A DNA stretch of 63,855 nt from an uncultured Hungatella sp. (GCA_947066955.1 CAMTAF010000005.1:1-63855); one strand, 5' to 3'. Positions 45,398-54,970 are shown, numbered from the stretch's first letter. Made by a program: numbers and translations. Notes: generated by a model not told the origin, from the letters alone.

Positions 45398-47929
45398 ATG
45401 AGAGATAAAATAACCCGATTTTTAGCGGTCAGCGTTGTAGGGTTGACGCTCCTGTGCGCCGCGGTATTTGTTTTCCTGGCACGGTATATGAACAGCACCA
45501 GTGCCCAGACCATGCGAGAAGTGGGAACGATCTATATGACAGGGATGAACGAGCGGATCTCTATGCATTTTCATACCATGATCGAACAGCGTCTGGCGCA
45601 GGTGGAAGCCTTGCTGGAGTTTTATGGGGCGGATGGGAGCGACAAGCAGGCAGTGGACAGAGAGCTGGCTTACGGGGCAAAGGCCAGAGGGTTTGAGAGT
45701 CTGGCGCTGTGTTCGGATGACGGCCGGTTTGAGATGCTCTACGGGAACGCCATAAAGATTACGGATCCGGAACCATTTATGGAGTCTTTGAGGAACCAGG
45801 AGAAAAAGATAGCAGTGGGAACGGACGCTGACGGAAAAAACATGGTCTATCTGGGGGTTCCCGCAGCCTATGCCATGTCCGGCAAAGAGACCGGCAGGGC
45901 TCTGGTAGCCGGCCTTCCCGTTGACTATATCAGAGACATGCTCTCCCTGGACAAAAGCAATACCCTTGTGTATTCCCATATCATCCGGAAGGACGGCAGC
46001 TTTGTCATCCGGGGCGGGGAAGCCTTCCGGCAGAGCTACTTCCAGCGGATAAGGGCTATTGTGGAGGAAGCGGGCGGCAGCAACGGGGAACAGTATGTGG
46101 AGGAGCTGTCCGCGGCCATGGCGGAAAATCGGAATTACTCCCAGGTGCTGGAGATCGGAAAGGAGCGGCGCCACCTGTACTGTGCCAAGCTTCCGTATTC
46201 AGAGTGGTATCTGGTGACCATTATGCCCTATGACACCCTCAACGAGACCATCGGACGCCTGAACCGGCAATGGGGGTACATGGTTTTTTTGAGCTGCGGC
46301 ATTGTCCTGCTGAGTCTGCTCCTGTTCTTTGTGAGATATTTTAAACTCACCAGAATGCAGCTTAGGGAGGTGGAGGAGGCCCGCCGGGAGGCCGTGGAGG
46401 CCAACAAGGCAAAAAGCGAGTTCTTGTCTAATATGAGCCATGACATCAGGACTCCTATGAACGCTATTGTGGGGATGACGGCCATCGCCATCACAAATGC
46501 GGATAATCAGGCTCAGGTTCAGAGCTGTCTCAGGAAGATCGCCATGTCCAGCAAACATCTCCTGGGACTGATTAACGATGTGCTGGATATGTCCAAGATT
46601 GAGAGCGGAAAGATGACCCTGAACATGGATCAGGTATCCCTCAGGGAGGCCATGGACAGCATTGTCAGCATTGTGCAGCCCCAGATGAAAGCCAAGAACC
46701 AGCAGTTTGAAGTGAGAATCTATGATATCTCCGCGGAGCATGTGTGCTGTGACAGCGTTCGGCTGAACCAGATTCTCTTAAATCTTCTGTCTAATGCCAT
46801 CAAATTTACGCCGGAGAAGGGGTGTATCTCTCTCTCCCTCTGGCAGGAGCCTTCTCCCAAGGGAGAGGACTACAGGAGATGCCACATTGAGGTGGCGGAC
46901 AACGGGATCGGCATGGCGCCGGAGTTCAAGGAAAAGATCTTTGAATCCTTTGTCAGGGAGGACCGCACCAGGGTTCACAAGACGGAGGGGACCGGACTGG
47001 GGCTGGCTATCACCAAGTATATCGTGGATGCCATGGGCGGGACGATTCAGGTGGAGAGCCGGCAGGGCGAAGGATCCCGGTTCTGTGTGATTCTGGATCT
47101 GGAGAAAGCAGTGGTCCAGGAGGTAGACATGGTTCTTCCCAATTGGAGCATGCTGGTGGTGGATGATGATCATATGCTCTGCCGCAGTACCGTATCCACC
47201 TTAAAAAGCATCGGGGTGGAGGCGGAATGGACTTTGGACGGGGAGAGCGCCCTTGACAAGATCGAGCAGCGCCACAGGGAGCATCGGGATTATCAGATCG
47301 TGCTCATAGACTGGAAGCTTCCGGGAATCGACGGCATCGAGACAGCCAGAAGGATCACGAGGATGCTGGAAAAAGAGATTCCCATCATCCTGATATCCGC
47401 CTATGACTGGAACGACATTGAGGAGGAGGCCAGGGCAGCGGGGATCGACGGGTTTATATCCAAGCCCCTGTTCAAATCCACCCTGTTCTATGGTCTGCGG
47501 GACTATATGGGGATGGCGGAGAAGAACAAGGAGGAGCCGGGCAGGGATCTTAAAGGCTGCAGGGTTCTTGTTGCGGAGGATAATGAACTGAACTGGGAGA
47601 TCGCTTCCGAGCTTCTGTCGGAGCTGGGTCTGGAGCTGGAATGGGCGGAGAACGGGCAGATCTGCGTGGACAAATTCAAGAGCTCTGCTCCCGGCTATTA
47701 TGACGCTGTGCTGATGGACCTGCGCATGCCCGTGATGACAGGCTACGAGGCGGCCGATGCCATACGAAGGATGGACAGGCCCGACGCGGATATCCCCATC
47801 ATCGCCATGACCGCCGACGCTTTTGCCGAGGATATAAAACGGTGTTTGGAACACGGGATGAACGCACATATGGCAAAGCCCATCGACGTGGGGGAGACTG
47901 CCAGGATGCTGAAAAAATTTATCAAATAA
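45398..47929 (+). CDS. Hybrid sensor histidine kinase with two receiver domains
   Basis: 843 residues. A membrane segment (about 12-30), an extracellular sensor region of about 250 residues, and a second segment (about 290-312) precede the kinase. HisKA: SNMSHDIRTPMNAI (His about 351). HATPase: NLLSNAIKFTP, ADNGIGM and GTGLGLAI. Receiver 1 has Asp in VLIDWKLPGIDG; receiver 2 has Asp in VLMDLRMPVMTG. With Hpt and the HD-GYP regulator it forms a complete relay. The ligand is unknown; the sensor region is dCache-like in size. Confidence 0.93.
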   Translation: MRDKITRFLAVSVVGLTLLCAAVFVFLARYMNSTSAQTMREVGTIYMTGMNERISMHFHTMIEQRLAQVEALLEFYGADGSDKQAVDRELAYGAKARGFESLALCSDDGRFEMLYGNAIKITDPEPFMESLRNQEKKIAVGTDADGKNMVYLGVPAAYAMSGKETGRALVAGLPVDYIRDMLSLDKSNTLVYSHIIRKDGSFVIRGGEAFRQSYFQRIRAIVEEAGGSNGEQYVEELSAAMAENRNYSQVLEIGKERRHLYCAKLPYSEWYLVTIMPYDTLNETIGRLNRQWGYMVFLSCGIVLLSLLLFFVRYFKLTRMQLREVEEARREAVEANKAKSEFLSNMSHDIRTPMNAIVGMTAIAITNADNQAQVQSCLRKIAMSSKHLLGLINDVLDMSKIESGKMTLNMDQVSLREAMDSIVSIVQPQMKAKNQQFEVRIYDISAEHVCCDSVRLNQILLNLLSNAIKFTPEKGCISLSLWQEPSPKGEDYRRCHIEVADNGIGMAPEFKEKIFESFVREDRTRVHKTEGTGLGLAITKYIVDAMGGTIQVESRQGEGSRFCVILDLEKAVVQEVDMVLPNWSMLVVDDDHMLCRSTVSTLKSIGVEAEWTLDGESALDKIEQRHREHRDYQIVLIDWKLPGIDGIETARRITRMLEKEIPIILISAYDWNDIEEEARAAGIDGFISKPLFKSTLFYGLRDYMGMAEKNKEEPGRDLKGCRVLVAEDNELNWEIASELLSELGLELEWAENGQICVDKFKSSAPGYYDAVLMDLRMPVMTGYEAADAIRRMDRPDADIPIIAMTADAFAEDIKRCLEHGMNAHMAKPIDVGETARMLKKFIK

Positions 47930-47955
47930 ATAAGACCCGACGGTTACACTGCGAT

Positions 47956-48034
47956 CCGGTAGGGGGAGGTTTTTCCCCCCTACTCGCCGGGCCCCGGCCA
48001 GCTTTTGCTGGCAAATTTCCTCTTGGGGTCCGAA
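47956..48034 (-). repeat. Family A2 structured repeat, minus orientation
   Basis: Reading the minus strand: GGACCCC, then GCCAGC-AAAA-GCTGGC, closing CGGGGCCC, followed by GAGTAGGGG-type and CCTCCCCCTA arms. The core loop AAAA and the paired stem match the copy at 59062. Confidence 0.75.
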
Positions 48035-48122
48035 AGTCAGGGGCAGACGAGCGAGCGCTCCTTATTTGGAGAATGCACACCTTTGGGACAGACTTAAATA
48101 CAGCACCAAAAAGGACGGACAG

Positions 48123-48228
48123 AAAAAGACCCATCAGTGAGCTTGCCGGCGTCTGATGGGTCGATTGATGATTGCACAAGCAACCGTTGATCGTCCAAGA
48201 GTGGCAGCAACACCGCCACCCTTTTTAC
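48123..48228 (-). ncRNA. Small RNA candidate with its own promoter and terminator
   Basis: About 105 nt on the minus strand. It begins near 48228, shows a GTGGC/TGCCAC hairpin (around 48203-48222), and ends in a perfect 10-bp terminator GACCCATCAG/CTGATGGGTC (48162-48153 with 48137-48128) followed by U5. A short GTG frame crosses it but has no convincing ribosome site. No overlap with a coding gene is seen, so it is either a regulatory RNA or the RNA part of an unseen pair. Confidence 0.55.
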
Positions 48229-48234
48229 AACTTC

Positions 48235-48264
48235 ATCTTAGCACGATAAAAAAAACAAAGTCAA
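48235..48264 (-). promoter_or_regulatory. Promoter of the small RNA candidate
   Basis: On the minus strand TTGACT (48264-48259) and TAAGAT (48240-48235) are 18 nt apart in A+T-rich DNA. Confidence 0.6.
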
Positions 48265-48365
48265 CCGAAAATTAAACTGCCTTTTCAGCATTTTCTAACA
48301 TAGTTCCCAACTGCCCAACATAATTTCTTCATGTCCGCTGTCAGTAACATAAATAAAATGCACGC

Positions 48366-48397
48366 AAAAAAGAGCACCTTTCTCTCAAATGTGCTCT
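48366..48397 (-). terminator. Terminator behind tRNA-Met
   Basis: AGAGCAC (48371-48377) pairs with GTGCTCT (48391-48397); on the minus strand six U follow, and on the plus strand four T, so it can work both ways. Confidence 0.8.
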
Positions 48398-48403
48398 TTT
48401 TAG

Positions 48404-48477
48404 TAGCGGAAGGGAGATTTGAACTCTCGACACCACGGGTATGAACCGTGTGCTCTAGCCAACTGAGCTATTCCGCC
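48404..48477 (-). tRNA. tRNA-Met (CAT)
   Basis: The minus strand folds as a 74-nt cloverleaf: acceptor GGCGGAA with TTCCGCT (first pair G-U), D arm GCTC/GAGC, anticodon stem CACGG/CCGTG with loop TTCATAC, and T loop TTCAAAT. CCA is not encoded. The T stem GAGAG/CTCCC has one A-C mismatch. The elongator form is most likely; tRNA-Ile2 also reads CAT. Confidence 0.92.
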
Positions 48478-48630
48478 TTATTAGATTGATATCAATACCC
48501 TTGCCGTCTTCGCGACTGCTTTGTTAGTATAATTGATATTGGGATGATTGTCAACACTTTTTTCACTTTTTTTGTAAAAATTTTCAAGGGATTTTTAAGG
48601 AAAAGGCAAGGAGCCGCCAGTGGGGCAGCC

Positions 48631-48659
48631 TTGCGGCTGATGACAAAATATGTTATACT
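48631..48659 (+). promoter_or_regulatory. Promoter for the diacylglycerol-kinase-like gene
   Basis: TTGCGG (48631-48636) and extended -10 TGTTATACT (TATACT at 48654-48659), spacer 17 nt. The A+T-rich stretch 48478-48630 shows nothing else. Confidence 0.6.
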
Positions 48660-48685
48660 GGAAAACAATTGGAGAGGAGGCTGTC

Positions 48686-49603
48686 ATGTATTATTTTATT
48701 GTAAACCCTGACGCCGGAGGCGGCCGCAGCGGCAAAGCATGGAAAAAATTAGAAAGGCAGCTGAATCATCTGAGGATCGAATACCAGGCATTTCTCACGG
48801 GGAAACCGGGAGATGCCATGGCGGAGGCTGTAAGGCTGACGAAAGGGTGCAGAGAGCCAAGGGTCATTATCACGGTAGGCGGGGACGGGACTATGAATGA
48901 GGTTTTAGACGGCCTGGATTTCTGCGGCCCCGTGACCCTGGGATACATTCCCACAGGTCTGGGCAATGACCTGGCCAGAAGCTTAAAGCTGCCCCGAAGA
49001 CCCTCCAGATGTCTGAAGAAGATTCTTAATCCCAGATATCACAAGCTTTTGGACTACGGGGTGATGTGTTACGGGGAGAGGATGGAGCACAGACGGTTTC
49101 TGGTCAGCGCCGGCATCGGTCTGGACGGGGCGGCATGCCAGGAGCTGGCAGATCCAAAATGGAGGCAGGCTCTCGGCGGCCTGGGGAAACTATGCTGCGG
49201 CGTTGTGGGAGTGAAGCAGCTTATGCTGGCCTGTCCTGTGAAAGGACACCTTCTGCTGGATGGGGCTCAGAAGGTGGAGCTGAACCATATTTATTTTATC
49301 TCAGTCCATATCCAGCCCTTTGAGGGGGGCGGGTTTAAGTTTGCCCCTTCCGCGGACCCCTGCGACGGCAGGCTGACTCTCTGCGTGGTCCATCACAGCG
49401 CCAAGGTCAGGCTGATTCCCTTTTTCATCAGCTCTCTTATGGGACATCAGAAGAAATACAGGGGGGTTCGCTGTTACAACTGCCAGGAGGTGGAGATCTG
49501 CCTGGATCACTCTATGCCGCTTCACGCGGACGGAGAGAGCTGCGGTTGCCAGCAGGAGGTTCAGTTCAGGTGCATACCGGGCAAGGTGAGGATGATTGTG
49601 TAG
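48686..49603 (+). CDS. Diacylglycerol/lipid kinase family protein
   Basis: 305 residues from the ATG at 48686 (GAGGAGG upstream). It starts YYFIVNPDAGGGRSGKAW and has the nucleotide-binding GGDGTMNEVLDGL (about residue 68) and TGLGNDLARSL. This is the DagK/YegS group, soluble enzymes that phosphorylate diacylglycerol or related lipids. Probably recycles diacylglycerol formed during wall polymer synthesis. Confidence 0.88.
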   Translation: MYYFIVNPDAGGGRSGKAWKKLERQLNHLRIEYQAFLTGKPGDAMAEAVRLTKGCREPRVIITVGGDGTMNEVLDGLDFCGPVTLGYIPTGLGNDLARSLKLPRRPSRCLKKILNPRYHKLLDYGVMCYGERMEHRRFLVSAGIGLDGAACQELADPKWRQALGGLGKLCCGVVGVKQLMLACPVKGHLLLDGAQKVELNHIYFISVHIQPFEGGGFKFAPSADPCDGRLTLCVVHHSAKVRLIPFFISSLMGHQKKYRGVRCYNCQEVEICLDHSMPLHADGESCGCQQEVQFRCIPGKVRMIV

Positions 49604-49663
49604 GAGACAGGGCCTGGGCCCCGCGGCAGGGAAAGACAAGAATTGACAGGAAAGGAAAGAATC

Positions 49664-50257
49664 ATGAGAATAGGACAGGGATATGACGTGCACCGCCTGA
49701 CAGAAGGGAGAAAGCTGATTCTGGGAGGGGTGGAGATTCCGTATGAGAGAGGGCTCCAGGGACACTCCGATGCCGATGTGCTGGTCCACGCGGTGATGGA
49801 TGCCCTTCTGGGCGCCGCGGCCCTGGGGGATATCGGGCAGCATTTCCCCGACACGGACCCGGCATATGAAGGGATCTCCAGCATTGAACTGCTGAAGCAT
49901 GTAGGGGCTTTGCTGGAGGAGAAAGGGTATGTGGTAGAGAATATCGATGCCACCATCATCGCCCAGAGACCAAAGCTGGCAGCTTACCGGCCCCGCATGG
50001 CGGAGAATATCGCCGGAGCTTTAAAGATTTTGCCGGACAGGGTCAGCGTGAAGGCCACCACGGAGGAAGGGCTGGGATTTACAGGGAGCGGCCAGGGAAT
50101 CGCGTCCCAGGCCATTACCTTATTGACATCTCCAACCGATTACTGTTATGATTACAGCATAGAGGCAGACAGATGTTCCGGGCGCTGCTGCGGGGCATCC
50201 GCGGGACATGGCGCCGCGAATAATCAAGTTGAGGAGGAAGACCATGAAGATCTTTAA
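49664..50257 (+). CDS. ispF: 2-C-methyl-D-erythritol 2,4-cyclodiphosphate synthase with C-terminal extension
   Basis: 197 residues from the ATG at 49664. The IspF core (about 1-157) has the zinc site [25 protein letters not shown] and the family signature near the end, [19 protein letters not shown]. It makes the cyclic intermediate of the MEP isoprenoid route. Normal IspF ends near residue 157; here about 40 more residues, Cys-rich, run 14 nt into the cysS gene. No obvious frameshift is visible. Confidence 0.9.
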   Translation: MRIGQGYDVHRLTEGRKLILGGVEIPYERGLQGHSDADVLVHAVMDALLGAAALGDIGQHFPDTDPAYEGISSIELLKHVGALLEEKGYVVENIDATIIAQRPKLAAYRPRMAENIAGALKILPDRVSVKATTEEGLGFTGSGQGIASQAITLLTSPTDYCYDYSIEADRCSGRCCGASAGHGAANNQVEEEDHEDL

Positions 50258-51653
50258 TACGCTGACCGGGAGGAAGGAAGAGTTTGTCCCCTTAGAGCCG
50301 GGAAAGGTGAAGATGTATGTCTGCGGGCCGACGGTATATAACCTGATCCACATCGGCAATGCCAGACCCATGATCGTGTTTGACACGGTGCGGCGTTATC
50401 TGGAATATAAAGGTTATGAGGTGAATTTTGTTTCAAATTTTACGGATGTGGATGACAAGATCATAAAGAAAGCAGCGGAGGAAGGCGTGGATTCGGCGGT
50501 GATCTCCAGACGGTATATCGAGGAGTGCCGAAAGGATATGGAGGCTATGAATGTGAAGCCGGCCACCGTCCACCCAAAGGCCACAGAGGAGATCGACGGG
50601 ATGCTGGAGCTGATCCAGACCCTGATCGCCAAAGGACACGCCTACGCGGCGGCCGACGGGACCGTGTACTTTAGGACCGGTTCCTTTAAGGATTACGGGA
50701 AATTGTCCCACAAGAACTTAGATGAGCTGCAGTCGGGCTTCAGGGAGATCAAGGTTACAGGGGAAGAGGGCAAGGAGGATCCCTCGGACTTTGTGCTTTG
50801 GAAGCCCAAGAAAGAGGGAGAGCCTTACTGGGAGTCCCCCTGGTGCCAGGGAAGGCCGGGCTGGCATATCGAGTGCTCGGCCATGTCCAGAAAGTACCTG
50901 GGAGAGCAGATCGACATCCACGGCGGCGGCGAGGACTTAATCTTCCCCCACCATGAGAACGAGATCGCCCAGAGCGAGGCCGCAAGCGGCAAAGAGTTTG
51001 CCAGATATTGGATGCACAACGGATTTTTAAATATCGACAACAAAAAGATGTCAAAGTCCCTGGGGAACTTCTTCACGGTCAGGGAGATCGGGGAGAAATT
51101 CGATCTCCAGGTGCTGCGGTTTTTCATGCTCAGCGCCCATTACCGGAGCCCCTTAAATTTCAGCGCCGATCTCATGGAGTCGTCGAAGAACGGACTGGAG
51201 AGGATCCTCAACGGGATCGAGAGGCTGAGGGAGCTTAGGGAGAGGGCAGGGCAGAGCGCTGCCAGCCGGGAGGAAGAGAAGCTGTGCCAGGCTGTGGGAG
51301 AACTTCGGGCCAAGTACGAGGCGGCCATGGAAGATGACTTTAACACGGCAGATGCGGTCTCCGCGGTGTTTGAGGTGGTGAAGCTGGCCAACTCCACTGC
51401 AGATCAGGACAGCAGCAGGGAATATACGGAGTATCTTATCGAGACTTTAGAGACCTTGTGCGGCATCTTAGGCATCATTACCCGGCGGAGGAAAGAAACC
51501 CTGGATGAGGAGGTGGAAAAACTCATCGCCCGCAGGCAGCAGGCCAGAAAAGCAAAGGATTTTGCTCTTGCGGATCAGATCCGGGGGCAGCTTTCCAGTA
51601 TGGGCATTATCCTGGAGGACACAAGAGAAGGGGTCAAATGGAAGAGAGCATAA
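50244..51653 (+). CDS. cysS: Cysteinyl-tRNA synthetase
   Basis: 469 residues from the ATG at 50244, with GAGGAGGAAG upstream. Class I motifs: a HIGH-like HIGN in [12 protein letters not shown], and KMSKSLGNF. The zinc ligands include Cys28 of the CGPTVYN segment and the later [10 protein letters not shown] and HHENEIAQ. It charges tRNA-Cys in the cytosol. Overlaps ispF at the start and mrnC at the end (16 nt), so the four genes form one tight operon. Confidence 0.97.
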   Translation: MKIFNTLTGRKEEFVPLEPGKVKMYVCGPTVYNLIHIGNARPMIVFDTVRRYLEYKGYEVNFVSNFTDVDDKIIKKAAEEGVDSAVISRRYIEECRKDMEAMNVKPATVHPKATEEIDGMLELIQTLIAKGHAYAAADGTVYFRTGSFKDYGKLSHKNLDELQSGFREIKVTGEEGKEDPSDFVLWKPKKEGEPYWESPWCQGRPGWHIECSAMSRKYLGEQIDIHGGGEDLIFPHHENEIAQSEAASGKEFARYWMHNGFLNIDNKKMSKSLGNFFTVREIGEKFDLQVLRFFMLSAHYRSPLNFSADLMESSKNGLERILNGIERLRELRERAGQSAASREEEKLCQAVGELRAKYEAAMEDDFNTADAVSAVFEVVKLANSTADQDSSREYTEYLIETLETLCGILGIITRRRKETLDEEVEKLIARRQQARKAKDFALADQIRGQLSSMGIILEDTREGVKWKRA

Positions 51654-52096
51654 AGACGGCCCGGGGGTTTACAGACTGCTGCCAGGAAAGGCTGAAGCTA
51701 AAGTGGGTGGATCCGGATACCTACTCGCCCTTGGCCCTGGCCTACATGGGAGACGCGGTCTACGAGATTATCATAAGGACTCTGGTGATGAACCGGGGCA
51801 ATATGCAGGTGAACAAGCTGCACAAAAAAAGCTCCGGCCTGGTGAAGGCCCCGGCTCAGGCAGCTATGATACGGCTTTTGGAGGAAGATCTGACAGAGAA
51901 GGAGCTGGCTGTGTTCAAGCGGGGCAGGAACGCCAAATCCATGACCACGGCAAAGAACGCCTCTGTCATGGACTACCGGATGGCCACGGGCCTGGAAGCC
52001 CTCACAGGCTATCTGTATCTCACAGGACAGTATGAGCGACTTCTGGACCTGATCGGGTTGGGGCTGGAGAAGATAGGAGAACTGAGGACAGAATGA
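51638..52096 (+). CDS. mrnC: Mini-ribonuclease III
   Basis: 152 residues: a lone RNase III catalytic domain without the dsRNA-binding domain. LALAYMGDAVYEIIIRTLVM carries the acidic catalytic residues, and VDPDTYSPL precedes it. In Bacillus it matures 23S rRNA. Placement between cysS and rlmB is the conserved Firmicutes order. Confidence 0.93.
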   Translation: MEESIKTARGFTDCCQERLKLKWVDPDTYSPLALAYMGDAVYEIIIRTLVMNRGNMQVNKLHKKSSGLVKAPAQAAMIRLLEEDLTEKELAVFKRGRNAKSMTTAKNASVMDYRMATGLEALTGYLYLTGQYERLLDLIGLGLEKIGELRTE

Positions 52097-52833
52097 ACGA
52101 GGATAATCTTTTGATAGAAGGGCGGAATGCGGTGATTGAAGCATTCCGGTCCGGCAGGACTATCGACAAGCTGTATATTCAGGATGGATGCAGGGACGGC
52201 CCCATACAGACCATCTTGCGGGAGGCAAAGAAACAAGACACAATCGTCACCTTCGTGTCAAAGGAAAGGCTGGATCAGCTGTCTCTCACCAGAAACCACC
52301 AGGGAGTGGCGGCTTTTGCCTCCGCTTACAGGTACGCCCAGGTAGAGGACATTCTGGCCAGGGCCAGGGAAAAGGGAGAACCGCCCTTTATCCTGCTTCT
52401 GGACGGCATTGAGGATCCCCACAATCTGGGGGCCATCATCCGGACAGCCAATCTGGCAGGCGCCCACGGGGTTATTATCCCTAAGCGCAGGGCAGTGGGG
52501 CTGACGGCCACTGTGGCCAGGACATCGGCGGGCGCTTTAAACTACACCCCGGTTGCCAAGGTTACCAATTTAAAGGCTGTCATGGAGCAGCTGAAAAAAG
52601 AGGGGCTGTGGTTTGTCTGCGCGGACATGGGCGGGCAGGTGATGTACAGCCTGGATCTGACAGGCCCCATAGGCCTGGTAGTGGGCAATGAGGGCGAGGG
52701 CGTCAGCAAGCTGGTGAAGGAGACCTGCGACATGACGGCCGCGATCCCCATGAAGGGGGATATCGACTCCCTCAACGCCTCTGTGGCAGCAGGGGTTCTG
52801 GCATATGAGATCGTGCGGCAGAGGCTTGGGTGA
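52093..52833 (+). CDS. rlmB: 23S rRNA (guanosine-2'-O-)-methyltransferase, TrmH/SpoU family
   Basis: 246 residues. An N-terminal substrate-binding part (EGRNAVIEAFRSG) and a SPOUT domain with LLDGIEDPHNLGAIIRTA, GLVVGNEGEGVS and PMKGDIDSLNASVAAGVLAYE. It methylates a ribose in 23S rRNA. Starts in the last 4 nt of mrnC. Confidence 0.93.
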   Translation: MNEDNLLIEGRNAVIEAFRSGRTIDKLYIQDGCRDGPIQTILREAKKQDTIVTFVSKERLDQLSLTRNHQGVAAFASAYRYAQVEDILARAREKGEPPFILLLDGIEDPHNLGAIIRTANLAGAHGVIIPKRRAVGLTATVARTSAGALNYTPVAKVTNLKAVMEQLKKEGLWFVCADMGGQVMYSLDLTGPIGLVVGNEGEGVSKLVKETCDMTAAIPMKGDIDSLNASVAAGVLAYEIVRQRLG

Positions 52834-52894
52834 GGCCGGCGGATCTTTTAAGAGAGACATAAACGACAATTCAAGAAAATAGAGGTGTGTCAAT

Positions 52895-53899
52895 ATGAAA
52901 AGAAGACAATGGACAGTATTTTTAGGTGGAGCCGCTGTCTGCGCCGCTCTGGGCATAGGAGGATGCGCCCCGGCGGCCGGGCAGGCCGAGACAACAGCAG
53001 CACAGACACAGGCGGAAACAGCCCTGCCGGAGACGGCGGGAGAACTGGCAGTCATTGAAGACAGCGCGGTGCCCCTGTACTCCAAACCCCAGGGAAGCTA
53101 TGTGCGCATTCCCACCGCATCCGGCTCCGTAACCTATGCCAACGGTCCTGTGACCGTGGATGCATCCAATTCCCAGAACGGCTACGTGATGATAAAGTAC
53201 ACCGGCAATGTGGGGCGGATCAAGGTGCAGATCGACAAGGACGGCCTCACCTACACCTACGACCTCAACGCCAGGTCGGCCTACGAGGTGTTTCCTCTGT
53301 CCGAGGGCAACGGAACTTACTCCATCAAGGTTTTTGAGCAGGTGCAGGGCAACAGCTATTCCCAGGCATTCAGCCAGACCATCAACGTGTCCCTGGCCAG
53401 CCAGTACGAGCCGTTTCTCTACCCCAACCAGTACGTGAACTTCTCCGACGGAAGCGCGGCTGTGCAGAAGGCCGCGGAGATCTCCGCAGGCGCCACCGAT
53501 GCCCTGGGCGTGGTAAACAATGTGTACAACTATGTGATCAACAATACAACCTATGACACCGCCAAGGCAAACTCGGTGCAGAGCGGTTATCTGCCCAGTG
53601 TAGACCAGACCCTGGCCTCCGGCTCCGGCATCTGCTTTGACTACGCGGCCCTCATGGTATCCATGCTCCGCTCCCAGGACATTCCGGCAAAGCTGGTGAT
53701 CGGCTACACCGGAAGCGTCTACCACGCGTGGGTGAACGTGTACATTGACGGTGTGGGCTGGCTTGACAACTACATCTACTTTGACGGCACCAACTGGTCT
53801 CTGGCGGACCCGACCTTTGCCTCCACCGGCGGGCAGAGCGATTCCATCAAGCAGTACATCGGCAACGGCGCCAACTACCAGCAGAAATACTGCTATTGA
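52895..53899 (+). CDS. Transglutaminase-like domain lipoprotein
   Basis: 334 residues. The signal peptide ends IGGC, giving a lipoprotein. A short Thr/Ala spacer and a beta-sandwich (about 60-165) precede a transglutaminase core (about 205-315) with the Cys-His-Asp triad in SGICFDYAALM, YHAWVNVYI and LADPTFAS. It could cut or cross-link peptide in the envelope. It ends 15 nt before pilC, hinting at a link with the pilus-like operon. Confidence 0.85.
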   Translation: MKRRQWTVFLGGAAVCAALGIGGCAPAAGQAETTAAQTQAETALPETAGELAVIEDSAVPLYSKPQGSYVRIPTASGSVTYANGPVTVDASNSQNGYVMIKYTGNVGRIKVQIDKDGLTYTYDLNARSAYEVFPLSEGNGTYSIKVFEQVQGNSYSQAFSQTINVSLASQYEPFLYPNQYVNFSDGSAAVQKAAEISAGATDALGVVNNVYNYVINNTTYDTAKANSVQSGYLPSVDQTLASGSGICFDYAALMVSMLRSQDIPAKLVIGYTGSVYHAWVNVYIDGVGWLDNYIYFDGTNWSLADPTFASTGGQSDSIKQYIGNGANYQQKYCY

Positions 53900-53914
53900 T
53901 AAGGAGAGACGTTC

Positions 53915-54967
53915 ATGAGCAAGAAAACAGAGCAGAAGTATACGTATCAGGAGCTCTCTGCATTCTGTCTCCAGATGTCCCTTCTTTTGAAGGGCGCGGT
54001 CCCTCTGGATGAGGGACTGCGGATCATGGCGGATGACGCGGCCAGCGAGGATGAAAAGAACAGGCTGCTGTTTCTGGCGGATGAGATCGAGCTGGGGGCT
54101 CCGGTATTTGAAGCTTTGGAAAAGACGGAAAGCTTTCCCGAATATGTTGTAAAGATGGCAAAGCTGGGCGACCAGACAGGAACCCTGGACCACATGATGG
54201 AGGCCCTCTCCGTCTATTACGACAAGGAGGACCGGATGATCCGGAATATCCGCAACGCGGTGACATACCCGATTATGATGGTGCTCATGCTTCTTGTGGT
54301 GCTGTTTGTGCTGTTCACCAGGGTTATGCCTATTTTTGAGGAAGTGTACGAGCAGCTGGGGGCCCAGATATCGCCGGTGTCCCAGACAGCCATCCGCCTG
54401 GGCGGAGTGTTCAGCGGCGTTGCCCTGGCGGCGGCAGGCGTGACGGCGGTAGTGGTGCTGGGACTTTTCATCGCCTCCAAGTTCGGAAAGAAAGTACATA
54501 TCGTGGAGAACCTGATCGAAAAGTTCAAGCGCTCCAACAAGACAGCCCTCCTCACGGCCAAGAGACGGTGCACTTCTGTTCTGGCTCTGACTCTGGAGAG
54601 CGGTCTGGAGCTTGAGAAAGGCATTGAGCTGGCAGAGGAGCTGGCGGGCAACAGCAAGATCGAGGAGTATCTGACAGCCTGCAAGGAAAGCCTTGAGATC
54701 GGCAAGGGCTACGACGAGGCCATGAAGGATTCCGGCATGTTCAGCGGTTTCCAGATCCAGATGATCAAGGTGGGCAACCGCAGCGGAAAGCTGGACTCTG
54801 TGATGAATGAGATTTCCCAGGGATATGAGGAGGAGGCGGATGCCTCCATTGACAACACCATATCCAGGCTGGAGCCAACCATCGTTGCGGTGCTGGCGGT
54901 TTCCGTGGGACTGGTGCTTCTGTCGGTGATGCTCCCCCTGGTAGGCATATTGTCAGCAATAGGATAG
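53915..54967 (+). CDS. pilC: Type IV pilus/type II secretion inner-membrane platform protein
   Basis: 350 residues, GspF/PilC family. Two GspF repeats (about 10-130 and 205-330) each carry the fold; three membrane segments (about 112-140, 162-188, 320-345). Motifs include FCLQMSLLLKGAVPLDEGL and the repeat copy TLESGLELEKGIELAEEL, plus FSGFQIQMIKVGNRSG. It anchors the pilus motor in the membrane. It is shorter than typical PilC (about 400), as in some Firmicutes. Confidence 0.88.
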   Translation: MSKKTEQKYTYQELSAFCLQMSLLLKGAVPLDEGLRIMADDAASEDEKNRLLFLADEIELGAPVFEALEKTESFPEYVVKMAKLGDQTGTLDHMMEALSVYYDKEDRMIRNIRNAVTYPIMMVLMLLVVLFVLFTRVMPIFEEVYEQLGAQISPVSQTAIRLGGVFSGVALAAAGVTAVVVLGLFIASKFGKKVHIVENLIEKFKRSNKTALLTAKRRCTSVLALTLESGLELEKGIELAEELAGNSKIEEYLTACKESLEIGKGYDEAMKDSGMFSGFQIQMIKVGNRSGKLDSVMNEISQGYEEEADASIDNTISRLEPTIVAVLAVSVGLVLLSVMLPLVGILSAIG

Positions 54968-54970
54968 CAG

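Noticed and set aside
49664-51653. IspF-CysS fusion
   Set aside because: The two genes overlap in different frames and cysS has its own strong ribosome site, so they are separate proteins.
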